A DNA stretch of 64,000 nt, taken from contig NZ_JAQRFI010000003.1 of NCBI RefSeq assembly GCF_028598805.1, positions 62,001-126,000 on the forward strand, read 5' to 3'. Below the pieces are notes generated by a model. It saw only the letters and a list, made by a program, of their open reading frames with translations. It was not told the origin of the DNA and did no database searches. The translations under genes were made by a program, and so were the position numbers. This DNA comes from Xenorhabdus yunnanensis. Lineage in GTDB: Bacteria > Pseudomonadota > Gammaproteobacteria > Enterobacterales > Enterobacteriaceae. Below are positions 39,778 through 49,471 of the stretch, piece after piece (position 1 is the stretch's first letter; every line of letters starts with the position of its first letter).

Positions 39778-39791
39778 TTGATTTATATCAA
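39778..39791. promoter_or_regulatory. FNR-type box, cobA side
   Basis: TTGATTTATATCAA is a perfect match to the FNR consensus TTGAT-N4-ATCAA. It lies 223 bp upstream of the cobA start, in the 792-bp divergent region. FNR activates genes in the absence of oxygen. Confidence 0.7.
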
Positions 39792-40234
39792 TGTTCGTAT
39801 TTTTAAATTTTAATTATTTTAACAATGGATTTTATTTTCTATTGAAAATATTCACTAACAGGAATATTTTTTCATTTTATTAATGGAAGACTCTTTATTT
39901 TGTTGTTTTTATTTAAATTCAACAAGTTAAATTAGCATGGTTAATTGATCAATTTGTGGTTGTGTGTTAATTTTTATTTTCTTTATTATAAAAATATGTT
40001 TTATAACTTAAGAATCATGAACAAGATCACAAAAGTAATCATGGATGTTTTTATAAACATGAAAAATGTGTATTTTTAAATAAATCCATTTTCTATTTTT
40101 TAAATGTAATTAATTTCGTGATAATGATTTTTTATCATAAGGTTTAATTTATTGAAAAATAAAGAAACCATTGATATCTATATTGTTCGTGAAATATTAA
40201 TTGATTTATCAAAAAAGAATTAAAAGCCTTTTGT

Positions 40235-40248
40235 TTGATAAATATCAA
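40235..40248. promoter_or_regulatory. FNR-type box, cbiA side
   Basis: TTGATAAATATCAA is a second perfect FNR consensus. It lies 100 bp upstream of the cbiA ATG, well placed to activate a promoter at about -41.5. Oxygen-sensitive control fits the anaerobic cobalamin route. The rest of 39556-40347 is very AT-rich, with no gene and no B12 riboswitch box that I can recognise. Confidence 0.75.
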
Positions 40249-40347
40249 TGAATGAGAACATTAGTTTTAGTTTTTAATATCAATACTGGTTTAACGCTAA
40301 TGTCAATTGAACACCAATGCAGGGTTTAAATATTTTGAGGCAAGCAC

Positions 40348-41787
40348 ATGCAACAGAAATATGCTTTTGTCATTGCAGGTACAGGCAGCGGATGTGGGAA
40401 GACAACAGTTGCGTTGGGTATCATGCGAGCCTTGATGAACCGTTCACTGCGGGTACAGCCGTTTAAAATCGGGCCTGATTATCTGGATGGCGGCTGGCAT
40501 CGTGCTGTGACGGGTGTTGCTTCACATAATCTTGATGCTTTTATGCTCCCCGAATCCATTCTGAATGGTTTGTTTAACCAAGCCATGACCAATCAAGATA
40601 TTGCGGTTATTGAAGGCGTTATGGGGTTATATGATGGCTATGGTACGAACCCCAACTATTGCAGTAGCGCGGCGATGGCAAAGCAGCTTGGTTGTCCGGT
40701 GGTTTTATTGGTAGATGGTAAGGCGGTTTCTACCTCGATTGCAGCTACGGTGATGGGGTTTCAGCAATTTGATCCGGCGGTCAATATTGTGGGAGTACTG
40801 ATAAATCGTGTCAATCGGGATAGTCATTTTCAGTTATTGAAACAGGCGATTGAACATTATTGCGGTATTCCTGTTTTGGGGCGAATCCCTGTAATGCCTG
40901 ATATTGCGCTTCCTTCCCGCCATCTTGGGCTGATCCCGGCGCAAGAACAAAGCCGTCAGCATGATAAAGGCAGCCAACACAATGAAAATGCTCGCCACGA
41001 TGAATGCTGGTCTTATCTTGCTCAGCAGATTGAAGCCTCGGTGGATTTGGATAAATTGCTGGCATTGACTCAGCTATCTTCTTTGCCAAAAGGAAATATC
41101 GATTCCCTTGTCGATCCCGCGCTGGGGCAAGGTTTGACGTTGGCTTTGGCAGAAGATGAAGCATTCCATTTCTATTATCCCGATAACTTGCTGTTATTGG
41201 AAAAAGCAGGTGTGACGATCAAGCGTTTCAGTCCCCTGCATGATCACCAGTTACCCGCATGCCAGATGATCTATCTGGGTGGAGGATATCCTGAAATCTA
41301 TGCTCAGACTTTATCTTCCAATTACGCCATGCATGAAGCATTACGTCGGGCACATCAAAAAGGCATTCCCATTTATGCGGAATGCGGTGGTCTGATGTAC
41401 CTAGGCGATGCCCTGACTGATGCAGATGGCGTGCGGCATAACATGGTGGGATTGATTGCCGGTGAAAGTCAGATGGGGGATCACTTGCAACGCTTTGGTT
41501 ACTGCGAAGCCACGGCAATGTGCGATACCTCTTTAGTGGCGAAAGGGGAAACGCTGCGTGGGCATGAATTTCACTACTCGGATTTTATTACGACTCAGCC
41601 GCCCGTTTTTCAATGTGTCAAATGGTGTGATGTCCTAACACCAAAAGGAACACGAAAAAAAGCGCAGAAAAACTGGCTGGGCGGCTACCAGAATGGCAAT
41701 ACGCTGGCGGGCTATCTACATATTCATCTTGCCCAACGCCCCGGTTTGCTTCATCGCTGGCTGATGATGGCACGGAGGCTGTTATGA
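40348..41787 (+). CDS. cbiA: Cobyrinate a,c-diamide synthase
   Basis: ATP- and glutamine-dependent amidation of the a and c side chains of cobyrinic acid. Length 479 residues (Salmonella 459). The N-terminal P-loop is AGTGSGCGKTTVALGIM, and the glutaminase cysteine lies in PIYAECGGLMYLG near residue 347. The C-terminal class I glutaminase part ends with the His-containing GYLHIHLAQ. The extra length is largely a repeat insertion near residues 202-220 (SRQHDKG, SQHNENA, RHDECW). The gene heads the long rightward operon and overlaps cbiB by 4 nt. Confidence 0.95.
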   Translation: MQQKYAFVIAGTGSGCGKTTVALGIMRALMNRSLRVQPFKIGPDYLDGGWHRAVTGVASHNLDAFMLPESILNGLFNQAMTNQDIAVIEGVMGLYDGYGTNPNYCSSAAMAKQLGCPVVLLVDGKAVSTSIAATVMGFQQFDPAVNIVGVLINRVNRDSHFQLLKQAIEHYCGIPVLGRIPVMPDIALPSRHLGLIPAQEQSRQHDKGSQHNENARHDECWSYLAQQIEASVDLDKLLALTQLSSLPKGNIDSLVDPALGQGLTLALAEDEAFHFYYPDNLLLLEKAGVTIKRFSPLHDHQLPACQMIYLGGGYPEIYAQTLSSNYAMHEALRRAHQKGIPIYAECGGLMYLGDALTDADGVRHNMVGLIAGESQMGDHLQRFGYCEATAMCDTSLVAKGETLRGHEFHYSDFITTQPPVFQCVKWCDVLTPKGTRKKAQKNWLGGYQNGNTLAGYLHIHLAQRPGLLHRWLMMARRLL

Positions 41788-42782
41788 CAGTCTTACTGTG
41801 GTTTGCGGCTTTTATTCTGGATATGAAATTGGGTGATCCTCCTCACTGGCCGCACCCCGTGCGCTGGATGGGACGGCTTATCAATCAAACTGAACAGTTT
41901 ATCCGTCGGATTTGCCAAACCGAAACCGACTTGAAATGGGGCGGTGTACTGTTATGGCTGGTAGTAGTGGGAAGCGTCTGGCTGGCGAGCTATTGGGTTT
42001 TGCAATTGGCCTATAGTCTGGCGTTCTGGTCAGGATGTTTGGTTGAGATTTGGCTGATTTATACCGTACTGGCAGGACGTAGTTTGAGTGAGGCGGCAAA
42101 TGCGGTTTATCAAGCCTTGCGGCAGGGGGATTTGTTAGCCAGTCGTGAACAACTTTCCAAAATTGTCGGGCGGGAAACCTCTCAATTGCAAGTACCACAG
42201 ATCAGCCGAGCCACTATTGAAACCGTGGCAGAAAACAGTGTGGATGGTGTGATTGCACCGTTGTTCTTCTTAATGCTTGGTGGTGCTCCACTTGCTATGG
42301 CCTATAAAGCAGTCAATACCCTCGATTCAATGGTTGGCTATAAAACCCCCCGTTATCGGGCGCTGGGGATGTTTTCGGCACGTATGGATGATATGGCGAA
42401 TTGGCTGCCTGCACGTTTGGGCTGGCTTCTGCTGGCAATGGCTGCGAAATGGCAGGGGTTGGATTTTCGACAGGCGCTACGTATTGGCTGGCGTGATCGT
42501 TATCAACACAGTAGTCCCAACAGCGGCTGGTCGGAAGCTACTATAGCGGGGGCATTGGGCATTCGTCTTGGCGGGCCGAATGTTTATTTTAACCAGCGCG
42601 TTGAAAAGCCGTGGATTGGTGATGCGAGACGCGAGGTCACACCTGACGATATTCCACAATCTACTCAAATGATGATGGTGGCATCAGTGATGGCGCTGCT
42701 GCTGTTTGCGCTGCTGCACAGCTTGAGCGTGATAGATAGCTTGGTCAGTTTGATGAATAGCCTGGTCAGTGTGACGGTATAA
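41784..42782 (+). CDS. cbiB: Adenosylcobinamide-phosphate synthase CbiB
   Basis: Integral membrane enzyme that attaches aminopropanol phosphate to adenosylcobyric acid. Length 332 residues (Salmonella 319). Start FILDMKLGDPPHWPHPVRWMG, then the conserved RATIETVAENSVDGVIAPLF near residue 148, and NSGWSEATIAGALGIRLGG near residue 247. Several hydrophobic helices are visible. The C-terminus has three near-copies of a 7-residue unit (LLHSLSV, IDSLVSL, MNSLVSV), encoded by a 21-nt repeat. ATGA overlap with cbiA. Confidence 0.94.
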   Translation: MTVLLWFAAFILDMKLGDPPHWPHPVRWMGRLINQTEQFIRRICQTETDLKWGGVLLWLVVVGSVWLASYWVLQLAYSLAFWSGCLVEIWLIYTVLAGRSLSEAANAVYQALRQGDLLASREQLSKIVGRETSQLQVPQISRATIETVAENSVDGVIAPLFFLMLGGAPLAMAYKAVNTLDSMVGYKTPRYRALGMFSARMDDMANWLPARLGWLLLAMAAKWQGLDFRQALRIGWRDRYQHSSPNSGWSEATIAGALGIRLGGPNVYFNQRVEKPWIGDARREVTPDDIPQSTQMMMVASVMALLLFALLHSLSVIDSLVSLMNSLVSVTV

Positions 42783-42794
42783 GGAGAAAATAGC

Positions 42795-43442
42795 ATGAGC
42801 AATTACATCCAACAGCCCCAACAGATTGAAAGAAATAGTTTCGACATCATCAGCCGACTTATTTTCGAATCGCGTCCTGATTATCGTTTTGTAGATGCGG
42901 ATCAAGAAGCGGTGATCAAACGGGTGATCCATACCACTGCCGATTTTGATTGGTTGGATATTCTCTATTTTTCCCCTGATGTTTTTCGCCTCATTCGTGA
43001 CGGTATTTTGCGTGGCTGCACGTTATATACCGATACGACAATGGCGTTGTCTGGTATCAATAAAACCCGCCTGGCTCAGTACGGCAGCGAATGTCGTTGT
43101 TATATCAGCGATCCACGCACCATTCAAATGGCAAAAACACAGCAAATCACGCGTTCAATGGCAGCCGTTGATCTGGCCCTGCAAGAATCAGGGGAGAAGA
43201 TCTTTGTCTTTGGCAATGCCCCGACCGCGCTGTTTCGCTTGATGGAACATCAATCTGCATCGATTGCCGTAGTCGGTGTCCCCGTCGGTTTTGTTGGCGC
43301 GGAGGAATCAAAGCATGCCCTTATCAATAGCGGATTAAGTTGCATTGCAGCAAAGGGACGCAAGGGCGGCAGCAATATTGCAGCCGCCATTATCAACGCC
43401 ATTCTTTACCGGATGCCATCGGATGCCGGAGGTGAAGCGTGA
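42795..43442 (+). CDS. cbiC: Cobalt-precorrin-8 methylmutase CbiC
   Basis: Moves the C11 methyl to C12, giving cobyrinic acid. Length 215 residues (Salmonella 210). The N-terminal [12 protein letters not shown] and the catalytic His46 in [10 protein letters not shown] are present; the mid-part has [14 protein letters not shown] and the end has [16 protein letters not shown]. Ribosome-binding site AAGGAGAA. It overlaps cbiD by 4 nt (GTGA). Confidence 0.95.
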   Translation: MSNYIQQPQQIERNSFDIISRLIFESRPDYRFVDADQEAVIKRVIHTTADFDWLDILYFSPDVFRLIRDGILRGCTLYTDTTMALSGINKTRLAQYGSECRCYISDPRTIQMAKTQQITRSMAAVDLALQESGEKIFVFGNAPTALFRLMEHQSASIAVVGVPVGFVGAEESKHALINSGLSCIAAKGRKGGSNIAAAIINAILYRMPSDAGGEA

Positions 43443-44650
43443 GTGAAATCCGTGATCAGCAAGTTATTGATGATAAACAAGTCATCAATAAACAAGTCAG
43501 CGATAAACAAGCCGATGGCCTCGGAACGGTTTGGCACAGGGGTAAGCAATATCGCAAGGGTTATACAACCGGATCTTGTGCTACCGCTGCCGCTCGGGTC
43601 GCTGCGTTGATGATCTTGCGCCAGCAGATTATTCATCAGGTTTCGATTGTCACACCCTCTGGTGTCACATTGGCCTTGAATGTCGAGCAACCCTTGATTG
43701 AAGGACAGCAGGCGGTTGCGGCTATCCGTAAAGATGGTGGCGATGATGTGGATGCAACCCATGGAATGCTGATTTTTTCCCGTGTTTCCCTCAATGACAG
43801 CGGGGTGATCACACTGGATGGCGGCGAAGGTATTGGCAGGGTAACGCGAGTGGGGGTCGGTTTGTCTATTGGTTGGGCTGCTATCAATAAAACCCCACGG
43901 CATACCATTGAGGAAACGGTGCGGGAGGTGATTGGCCCGCATCGTGGGGCTGATATTGTCATTTTTGCACCAGAAGGCGAGGAACGAGCGAAGAAAACCT
44001 ATAACGACAGATTGGGGATTAAAGGCGGGATTTCGATTATCGGCACGACAGGCATTGTAACGCCAATGTCGGAAGAGAGCTGGAAACGTTCTCTGGCGCT
44101 TGAATTAGAGGCCAAACGTGCCAGCGGGTTGGATCGCGTTATTTTTGTGCCGGGCAATCATGGTGAACGTTTTGTCAGTCAACAGTTGGGCATTGATGCG
44201 AACTGTGTTGTCACGATGAGCAATTTCGTCGGTTATATGTTGCAAGAAGCGGTGCGTTTGGAATTCCGTCATGTAGTGCTGGTAGGGCATGTCGGCAAGT
44301 TGGTGAAAATCGCCGCCGGTATTTTTCATACCCACAGTCATATTGCCGATGGTCGCATGGAAACGTTGATCGCCAATCTGGCCTTGATGGGAGCACCTTT
44401 TGAACTGATTCAGGCGGTGGATCAATGTGATACCACCGAAGCCGCCATTGAATTGATAGCTGAACAGGGTTGGCAGGGGGTATACCAACAAATTGCCCAG
44501 AAAATCTGTTGGCGTATCGACCAGATGTTGCGCTTTGCCAGTGGTAAACCACAATGTGACGCCATTCTGTTCTCCTTTGATAACCAAGTATTGGGCTGCA
44601 ATCGGCCTGTGGACGAGATTGTGAAGGATTTTGGGGAGGATTGCCGATGA
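43439..44650 (+). CDS. cbiD: Cobalt-precorrin-5B C1-methyltransferase CbiD
   Basis: Methylates C1 of the corrin ring in the anaerobic route. Length 403 residues (Salmonella 379). The family start is [15 protein letters not shown] at residues 41-55. The extra length is an N-terminal leader with a repeated motif ([20 protein letters not shown]) encoded by 15-nt units. Later parts include [12 protein letters not shown] and [10 protein letters not shown]. It starts with GTG and its stop overlaps the cbiE ATG. Confidence 0.94.
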   Translation: MSEIRDQQVIDDKQVINKQVSDKQADGLGTVWHRGKQYRKGYTTGSCATAAARVAALMILRQQIIHQVSIVTPSGVTLALNVEQPLIEGQQAVAAIRKDGGDDVDATHGMLIFSRVSLNDSGVITLDGGEGIGRVTRVGVGLSIGWAAINKTPRHTIEETVREVIGPHRGADIVIFAPEGEERAKKTYNDRLGIKGGISIIGTTGIVTPMSEESWKRSLALELEAKRASGLDRVIFVPGNHGERFVSQQLGIDANCVVTMSNFVGYMLQEAVRLEFRHVVLVGHVGKLVKIAAGIFHTHSHIADGRMETLIANLALMGAPFELIQAVDQCDTTEAAIELIAEQGWQGVYQQIAQKICWRIDQMLRFASGKPQCDAILFSFDNQVLGCNRPVDEIVKDFGEDCR

Positions 44651-45288
44651 TCACCGTTGTTGGTATTGGCCCCGGAGCCGCTGCAAACCAAACGTTGGCT
44701 GCGCTGGATGCTATCAGACAGGCAGAAATGTTAGTGGGTGGAAAACGTCATCTTGCCGGGTTTCCCCATTTCAGTGGTGAAACCCGCTGTTTGAATGCGG
44801 ATATGGATGGATTGATGCAGTGGCTCGAACAGAATCAGCATCGGCAGATTGTTGTGCTGGCTTCGGGTGATCCTCTCTTTTATGGCATTGGCAAGCGAAT
44901 TACCGAGCACTTCTCTGGGCAGAGTGCTGGCAGACAAAACTCCTACAGACAAAACATTCGCATTATCTCTGGCATCAGTTCGATCCAATATCTGTGTGCC
45001 CGTATTTTGCTGGATATGAACGACATTTACCTCACCAGCAGCCACGGGCGCAAACCGGATTTTGACTGGCTGTTGCAACACGAAAAAATCGCCATGGTAA
45101 CGGATGACGTCATTGGCCCTTACCAGATTGCGCAAGAAATTCTGGCGCGAGGGCAGCAGCGCCGCATGGTGATTGGTGAAAATTTATCTCAGGAACATGA
45201 GCAAATTATTTGTCTGAATGCAGAACAGGTCATTCAACGCGGTGACATTGATTATGGCCTGAATGTAGTCGTTATCTTGAATGCTTGA
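44647..45288 (+). CDS. cbiE: Cobalt-precorrin-7 C5-methyltransferase CbiE
   Basis: SAM-dependent C5 methylation; partner of CbiT. Length 213 residues (Salmonella 201). The methyltransferase start is [30 protein letters not shown] lies near residue 74. I use the ATG at 44647, which overlaps the cbiD stop, over a TTG two codons upstream. A small internal repeat (GRQNSYRQN) near residue 98 comes from a 15-nt duplication. Confidence 0.94.
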   Translation: MITVVGIGPGAAANQTLAALDAIRQAEMLVGGKRHLAGFPHFSGETRCLNADMDGLMQWLEQNQHRQIVVLASGDPLFYGIGKRITEHFSGQSAGRQNSYRQNIRIISGISSIQYLCARILLDMNDIYLTSSHGRKPDFDWLLQHEKIAMVTDDVIGPYQIAQEILARGQQRRMVIGENLSQEHEQIICLNAEQVIQRGDIDYGLNVVVILNA

Positions 45289-45302
45289 ACGGTGGTAATC
45301 GA

Positions 45303-45917
45303 ATGAAAGATGAACTGTTTTTGCGTGGTCATCGCATCCCAATGACCAAAGAAGTGGTTAGAGTGCTGGCATTGGAACGGTTGGAGCTGGAAAAAGCCAG
45401 CCGCTTTATTGATGTTGGGGCGGGTACTGGCAGCGTCAGTATTGAAGCGGCATTACGCTATCCCACATTGGATATCCTCGCCATTGAACGCAAAGAGGAA
45501 GCGTTGCTACTGCTTACGGAGAATGTTCGGCATTTTGGCTGCTATAGCATTCGCATCCAGTCTGGAGTTGCTCCCGTGCTATTGGACAACACCGCAGATG
45601 CCATTTTCATTGGCGGAACTGGTGGGAATCTGACGGAAATTATTGATTGGGCGCTGGTACACCTGAATTCAGGCGGGCGTTTGGTGATGACTTTTATCTT
45701 GCTGGAAAACTTCACACAAGCATTGTCGCATCTGAAATCCTGTCAGGTAGCTGCGCTGGATGGGCAGGAAATTCAGGTGGGAAAACTGACGGCATTAGGC
45801 CAAGGGCATTATTTCAAACCCAACAATCCCACTTATTTGCTGTCCTGCCAGAAAGATTCTGAACAAGAAGAACTTTGGCAAGAGAGGCATTGGCAAGAGG
45901 AGCAGGATAATGTCTGA
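45303..45917 (+). CDS. cbiT: Cobalt-precorrin-6B C15-methyltransferase (decarboxylating) CbiT
   Basis: Methylates C15 and decarboxylates the C12 acetate chain. Length 204 residues (Salmonella 192). The Rossmann SAM motif is [16 protein letters not shown] near residue 35, and [10 protein letters not shown] follows near residue 100. The C-terminal tail has two copies of a 15-nt repeat (around LWQER and HWQEE). I chose the ATG at 45303 ([19 protein letters not shown]), matching the family N-terminus. It overlaps cbiF by 8 nt. Confidence 0.94.
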   Translation: MKDELFLRGHRIPMTKEVVRVLALERLELEKASRFIDVGAGTGSVSIEAALRYPTLDILAIERKEEALLLLTENVRHFGCYSIRIQSGVAPVLLDNTADAIFIGGTGGNLTEIIDWALVHLNSGGRLVMTFILLENFTQALSHLKSCQVAALDGQEIQVGKLTALGQGHYFKPNNPTYLLSCQKDSEQEELWQERHWQEEQDNV

Positions 45918-46743
45918 ACACGTTAATTCTAAACAGATTGATTTTGAACAGGTTGATTCTGAACAAATTGATAAAGCCAGTTTTGATACTGCAAAAGTCT
46001 GGTTTGTTGGTGCAGGTCCGGGGGATAAGAGCCTGATTACCTTGAAAGGTTATCAATTGTTGCAGCAGGCTCAAGTGGTGATTTATGCCGGTTCGCTGAT
46101 TAATCGGGAGTTGCTGACGTATTGCCGCGCAGATACCGAATGCCATGACAGTGCAAGGCTGACGTTATCGGAAATCACGGCATTGATGGTGAATGGTGTA
46201 AAAGCGGGCAAGTTGGTGGTTCGCCTGCAAACGGGGGATTTATCGCTGTTTGGCTCCATTCGTGAACAGGCTGAAGAGCTGGCAAATCATGACATTGGTT
46301 TTGTCTCTGTGCCGGGAGTGAGTTCGTTTCTTGGCGCTGCTGCGCAGTTGGGGGTGGAGTACACCGTGCCCGAAGTTGCACAAAGTTTGATTATCACCCG
46401 CATGGAAGGCCGGACGCCAATGCCGCCACGGGAAACGTTGGAAGCCTTTGCCGCCCACCAGACTTCAATGGCGATTTTCCTTTCGGTACAGAACATTTCG
46501 CAGGTTGTTGCGCGGTTGATTCAGGGAGGATATGAGCCGCAAACACCTGTTGCCGTGGTTTACAAGGCAACATGGCCGGATTGCCAGATTGTGCGGGGGA
46601 CATTGGAGACGATTGCTGAACAGGTACGCAGTGCTGGAATTCGTAAAACTGCCTTGATTCTGGTGGGGGCGTTTCTTGGGGAAGAGTATCACTACTCGAA
46701 ATTGTACGATGCGAGGTTCAGCCATGAATACCGTAGCGCCTAG
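45910..46743 (+). CDS. cbiF: Cobalt-precorrin-4 C11-methyltransferase CbiF
   Basis: SAM-dependent C11 methylation. Length 277 residues (Salmonella 257). The enzyme proper starts near residue 31 with [29 protein letters not shown] and the [12 protein letters not shown] loop are family features. The first ~25 residues are an unusual repeat leader ([17 protein letters not shown]), encoded by 15-nt units, that is absent from standard CbiF proteins. Confidence 0.95.
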   Translation: MSEHVNSKQIDFEQVDSEQIDKASFDTAKVWFVGAGPGDKSLITLKGYQLLQQAQVVIYAGSLINRELLTYCRADTECHDSARLTLSEITALMVNGVKAGKLVVRLQTGDLSLFGSIREQAEELANHDIGFVSVPGVSSFLGAAAQLGVEYTVPEVAQSLIITRMEGRTPMPPRETLEAFAAHQTSMAIFLSVQNISQVVARLIQGGYEPQTPVAVVYKATWPDCQIVRGTLETIAEQVRSAGIRKTALILVGAFLGEEYHYSKLYDARFSHEYRSA

Positions 46744-47935
46744 CACATTTACTTTTGCCAGAACTGCTGTTGGCAGAACTAGAACTACAGCTAAAAAAGC
46801 CATTTTAAATAAATCGGCCTTGAATAAATCAGCTCTGAATATACCGGCCCTGAATATACCAATAGTGAATAAAGAATATGCTTTATTTTGTCTGACAGAA
46901 GGAGGCATAGCGCTGGCTCGTCGCTTGCAATCCCACTTGGCGATGGATTGCTTCACTTCTCCTGAATTGCTGGAGAGTGAATTTTTGGATGCGGACAGCG
47001 GATTCATGGCTTTTGAAGATGGCTTTGCCAGTACGGTACGCAAGGCATTCATTCAATACGGCGCGTTGATCATGATTGGTGCGACGGGGATTGCCATTCG
47101 GGTTATTGCTCCTCTGCTCAAGGACAAAATGACCGATCCGGCGGTTGTGGTGCTGGATGAAAAAGGACAGTTTGCCATCAGCCTACTGTCAGGGCATATG
47201 GGAGGCGCGAATAAGCTGGCACAACAGATCGCCGATATTCTTGATGGTCAGGCGGTGATCACTACTGCGACAGATGTTAACCAAGTTGCAGCACTGGATC
47301 TGTTATCACAACAAATTGACGGAGAAATGGAGAATTTCCGTGCCAGTGTCAAAACCGTCAATCAAATGCTGGTCAATGGTAAGCGAGTGGGAATTTGGTG
47401 GCATCCCTCCTTGCGTTGCGAAAAAGATCGCTACGACACGCGCGGGTTCATTCCCGTTGATGCTCTGGATGATCGGCCTGAGCTGGATGCTCTGGTATAC
47501 GTCAGTTATGAACGGATCAATCTGGCATTGGCAATTCCCACTTTTAAATTAATTCCTCGCCGTATTGTTGCAGGAATTGGTTGCCGGCGCGGAGTGGAAG
47601 CCGAGCGGCTCGCTGAATTATTGGATCGCCATCTGATGGAATACGGTCTTGAGCCTTTGGCGCTAAAAGCCGTTGGCAGTATCGAATTGAAAAAAGCCGA
47701 ACCAGCGTTAATCCAATTGGCAGAAAAACGCCGAATTCCATTTCAAATCTTCTCTGTTAATCAGCTTGCCCAGTGTGAACAAGCATTTCCGGCCTCTGAA
47801 TTTGTCCGAAAAACAGTGGGCATAGGCTGTGTCTCCCAACCTGTGGCTTGGCTGATGAGTCAAGGGCACTTGGTTGGACATACCCTGCGTGAGCAGGGCA
47901 TCACCATCACATTAGGAGTATTGCATCCATGTTAA
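46724..47935 (+). CDS. cbiG: Cobalt-precorrin-5A hydrolase CbiG
   Basis: Opens the delta-lactone and releases C20 as acetaldehyde, a step unique to the anaerobic route. Length 403 residues (Salmonella 351). The core begins near residue 48 with [17 protein letters not shown]; the C-terminal domain has [13 protein letters not shown] and [14 protein letters not shown]. The first 45 residues contain a repeat (LNKSA twice, [10 protein letters not shown]) from 15-nt units. I use the ATG at 46724 with GAGGT upstream; earlier in-frame starts lie deep inside cbiF. Confidence 0.93.
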   Translation: MNTVAPSTFTFARTAVGRTRTTAKKAILNKSALNKSALNIPALNIPIVNKEYALFCLTEGGIALARRLQSHLAMDCFTSPELLESEFLDADSGFMAFEDGFASTVRKAFIQYGALIMIGATGIAIRVIAPLLKDKMTDPAVVVLDEKGQFAISLLSGHMGGANKLAQQIADILDGQAVITTATDVNQVAALDLLSQQIDGEMENFRASVKTVNQMLVNGKRVGIWWHPSLRCEKDRYDTRGFIPVDALDDRPELDALVYVSYERINLALAIPTFKLIPRRIVAGIGCRRGVEAERLAELLDRHLMEYGLEPLALKAVGSIELKKAEPALIQLAEKRRIPFQIFSVNQLAQCEQAFPASEFVRKTVGIGCVSQPVAWLMSQGHLVGHTLREQGITITLGVLHPC

Positions 47936-48654
47936 CTGTCATTGGAATTGGCCCCGGCAGCGAAGCCATGATGACGCAGGAAGCGATTGCAGCATTGAAA
48001 GCGGCTGACATCGTAGTGGGTTACAAAACTTATACCCATTTGGTGAAACCGCTGGTAGGCGATAAAGAAATTATCAAAACCGGCATGTGCAAAGAAATTG
48101 AACGCTGTCAGATAGCCATCGAGCTGGCAGAGCAGGGCAAAAATGTGGCGGTGGTTTGTAGCGGCGATGCGGGCATTTATGGCATGGCTGGCTTGATTTT
48201 GGAATTGGTCAGCCAGCAAAAGCGCAATGTGGAAGTTCGGCTGGTGGCAGGTGTCACGGCAAGTACGGCTTGCGCTACCTTGCTTGGTGCGCCTTTGATG
48301 CATGATTTTTGTCATATCAGCCTGAGTGATTTACTCACCCCGTGGGAGGTGATTGAAAAACGGGTACAGGCTGCGGCGGAAGCTGATTTTGTGGTCTGTT
48401 TCTACAATCCTCGTAGCCGTGGGCGGGAAGAACATTTGGCACGGGCATTTTCTCTGATGGCTCCGTGGAAATCGGCGGAAACCCCCGTGGGGGTGGTGAA
48501 AGCGGCGGGGCGCAAACATGAGGATAAATGGCTGACGACTTTTGCGGCAATGGATTTTTCCCGTGTTGATATGCGCAGTCTGGTGATTGTGGGCAATCAG
48601 TCAACCTACATACGTGATGGGCTGATGATCACGCCGAGAGGGTACAAGCTATGA
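47929..48654 (+). CDS. cbiH: Cobalt-precorrin-3 C17-methyltransferase CbiH
   Basis: Ring contraction and C17 methylation. Length 241 residues (Salmonella 241). Start [31 protein letters not shown] near residue 80; and FYNPRSRGREEHLARA near residue 156 are typical. It overlaps cbiG by 7 nt and cbiJ by 4 nt. Confidence 0.96.
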   Translation: MLTVIGIGPGSEAMMTQEAIAALKAADIVVGYKTYTHLVKPLVGDKEIIKTGMCKEIERCQIAIELAEQGKNVAVVCSGDAGIYGMAGLILELVSQQKRNVEVRLVAGVTASTACATLLGAPLMHDFCHISLSDLLTPWEVIEKRVQAAAEADFVVCFYNPRSRGREEHLARAFSLMAPWKSAETPVGVVKAAGRKHEDKWLTTFAAMDFSRVDMRSLVIVGNQSTYIRDGLMITPRGYKL

Positions 48655-49430
48655 AACGGCCACTGATCCAAATTTTTGGTGGCACAAGCGATGCCCGCCA
48701 AATTTGCGTAATGATGGATATTGCCGGCATAGATTATTGCTTGTCAGTGGCTACCCCAACGGGAGCACAGCAGGCAATGGGTATTCGCGGTGAAATTGTC
48801 ATTGGCAGGATGGAGGCCGAAGGCATGATCGAATACCTGCAAAATCAGGGGGTGAGAATGGTAATTGATGCGTCTCATCCTTATGCCGAACGCTTGAGTC
48901 AAAACATTGTCAGCGCTTGCCAAACATTGGGAGTGCCTCTCATTCGTTATCTCCGTCCCAGTGATATTGATGCCGTTGAACATCCCCTCATCCATAAAGT
49001 AGCAACCATTGAACAGGCGTGTGAAGTAGCAGCCAATTTGGGGACACGCATTTTGCTGACGACTGGCAGTAAGCAATTGGCTGATTATGTCACCTACCTG
49101 AAAGGAAAAACCGTGCTGGCTCGTGTATTGCCGACAACGGAAGTGTTGGCGATGTGTGAATCCTGTGGTTTGTCAGTCGATCAGATTTTTGCCCTGAAAG
49201 GCCCATTCAGTGCCGATTTCAATCGGGCATTTTACCAATTTTGTCAGGCGGAGGTCGTGATTACCAAAGAATCAGGTGAACAGGGCGGTTTCAAGGAAAA
49301 AATCGAGCCATGCCTTTCTCTCAGTTTGCCCTGCATCGTACTTTGTCGTCCAAGGGAGCAATTTGAAGGTGAGGGGATCACGCAAGTCGATGGGTTGGAA
49401 GCAGTGGCACAGTTATTGGCGAATGTTTGA
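48651..49430 (+). CDS. cbiJ: Cobalt-precorrin-6A reductase CbiJ
   Basis: NADH-dependent reduction of cobalt-precorrin-6A. Length 259 residues (Salmonella 263). N-terminal IQIFGGTSDARQIC, then VIDASHPYAERLSQN near residue 74, and FALKGPFSADFN near residue 180, with VITKESGEQGGF close to the end. ATGA overlap with cbiH. Confidence 0.94.
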   Translation: MKRPLIQIFGGTSDARQICVMMDIAGIDYCLSVATPTGAQQAMGIRGEIVIGRMEAEGMIEYLQNQGVRMVIDASHPYAERLSQNIVSACQTLGVPLIRYLRPSDIDAVEHPLIHKVATIEQACEVAANLGTRILLTTGSKQLADYVTYLKGKTVLARVLPTTEVLAMCESCGLSVDQIFALKGPFSADFNRAFYQFCQAEVVITKESGEQGGFKEKIEPCLSLSLPCIVLCRPREQFEGEGITQVDGLEAVAQLLANV

Positions 49431-49471
49431 AGGCCAGCAGGCCAATAAATAGACCAATAAGGAAGAGCGAA

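Noticed and set aside
40008-40040. CRP site in the cob control region (TGAAC..GATCACA)
   Set aside because: Only one half-site is good; the other half is too far from consensus to call.
40201-40212. Third FNR-like palindrome TTGATTTATCAA
   Set aside because: The spacer between half-sites is 2 nt and not 4, so FNR would not fit.
46676-46723. Upstream start for cbiG
   Set aside because: It would overlap cbiF by 68 nt and lacks a good ribosome-binding site; the ATG at 46724 is preceded by GAGGT.
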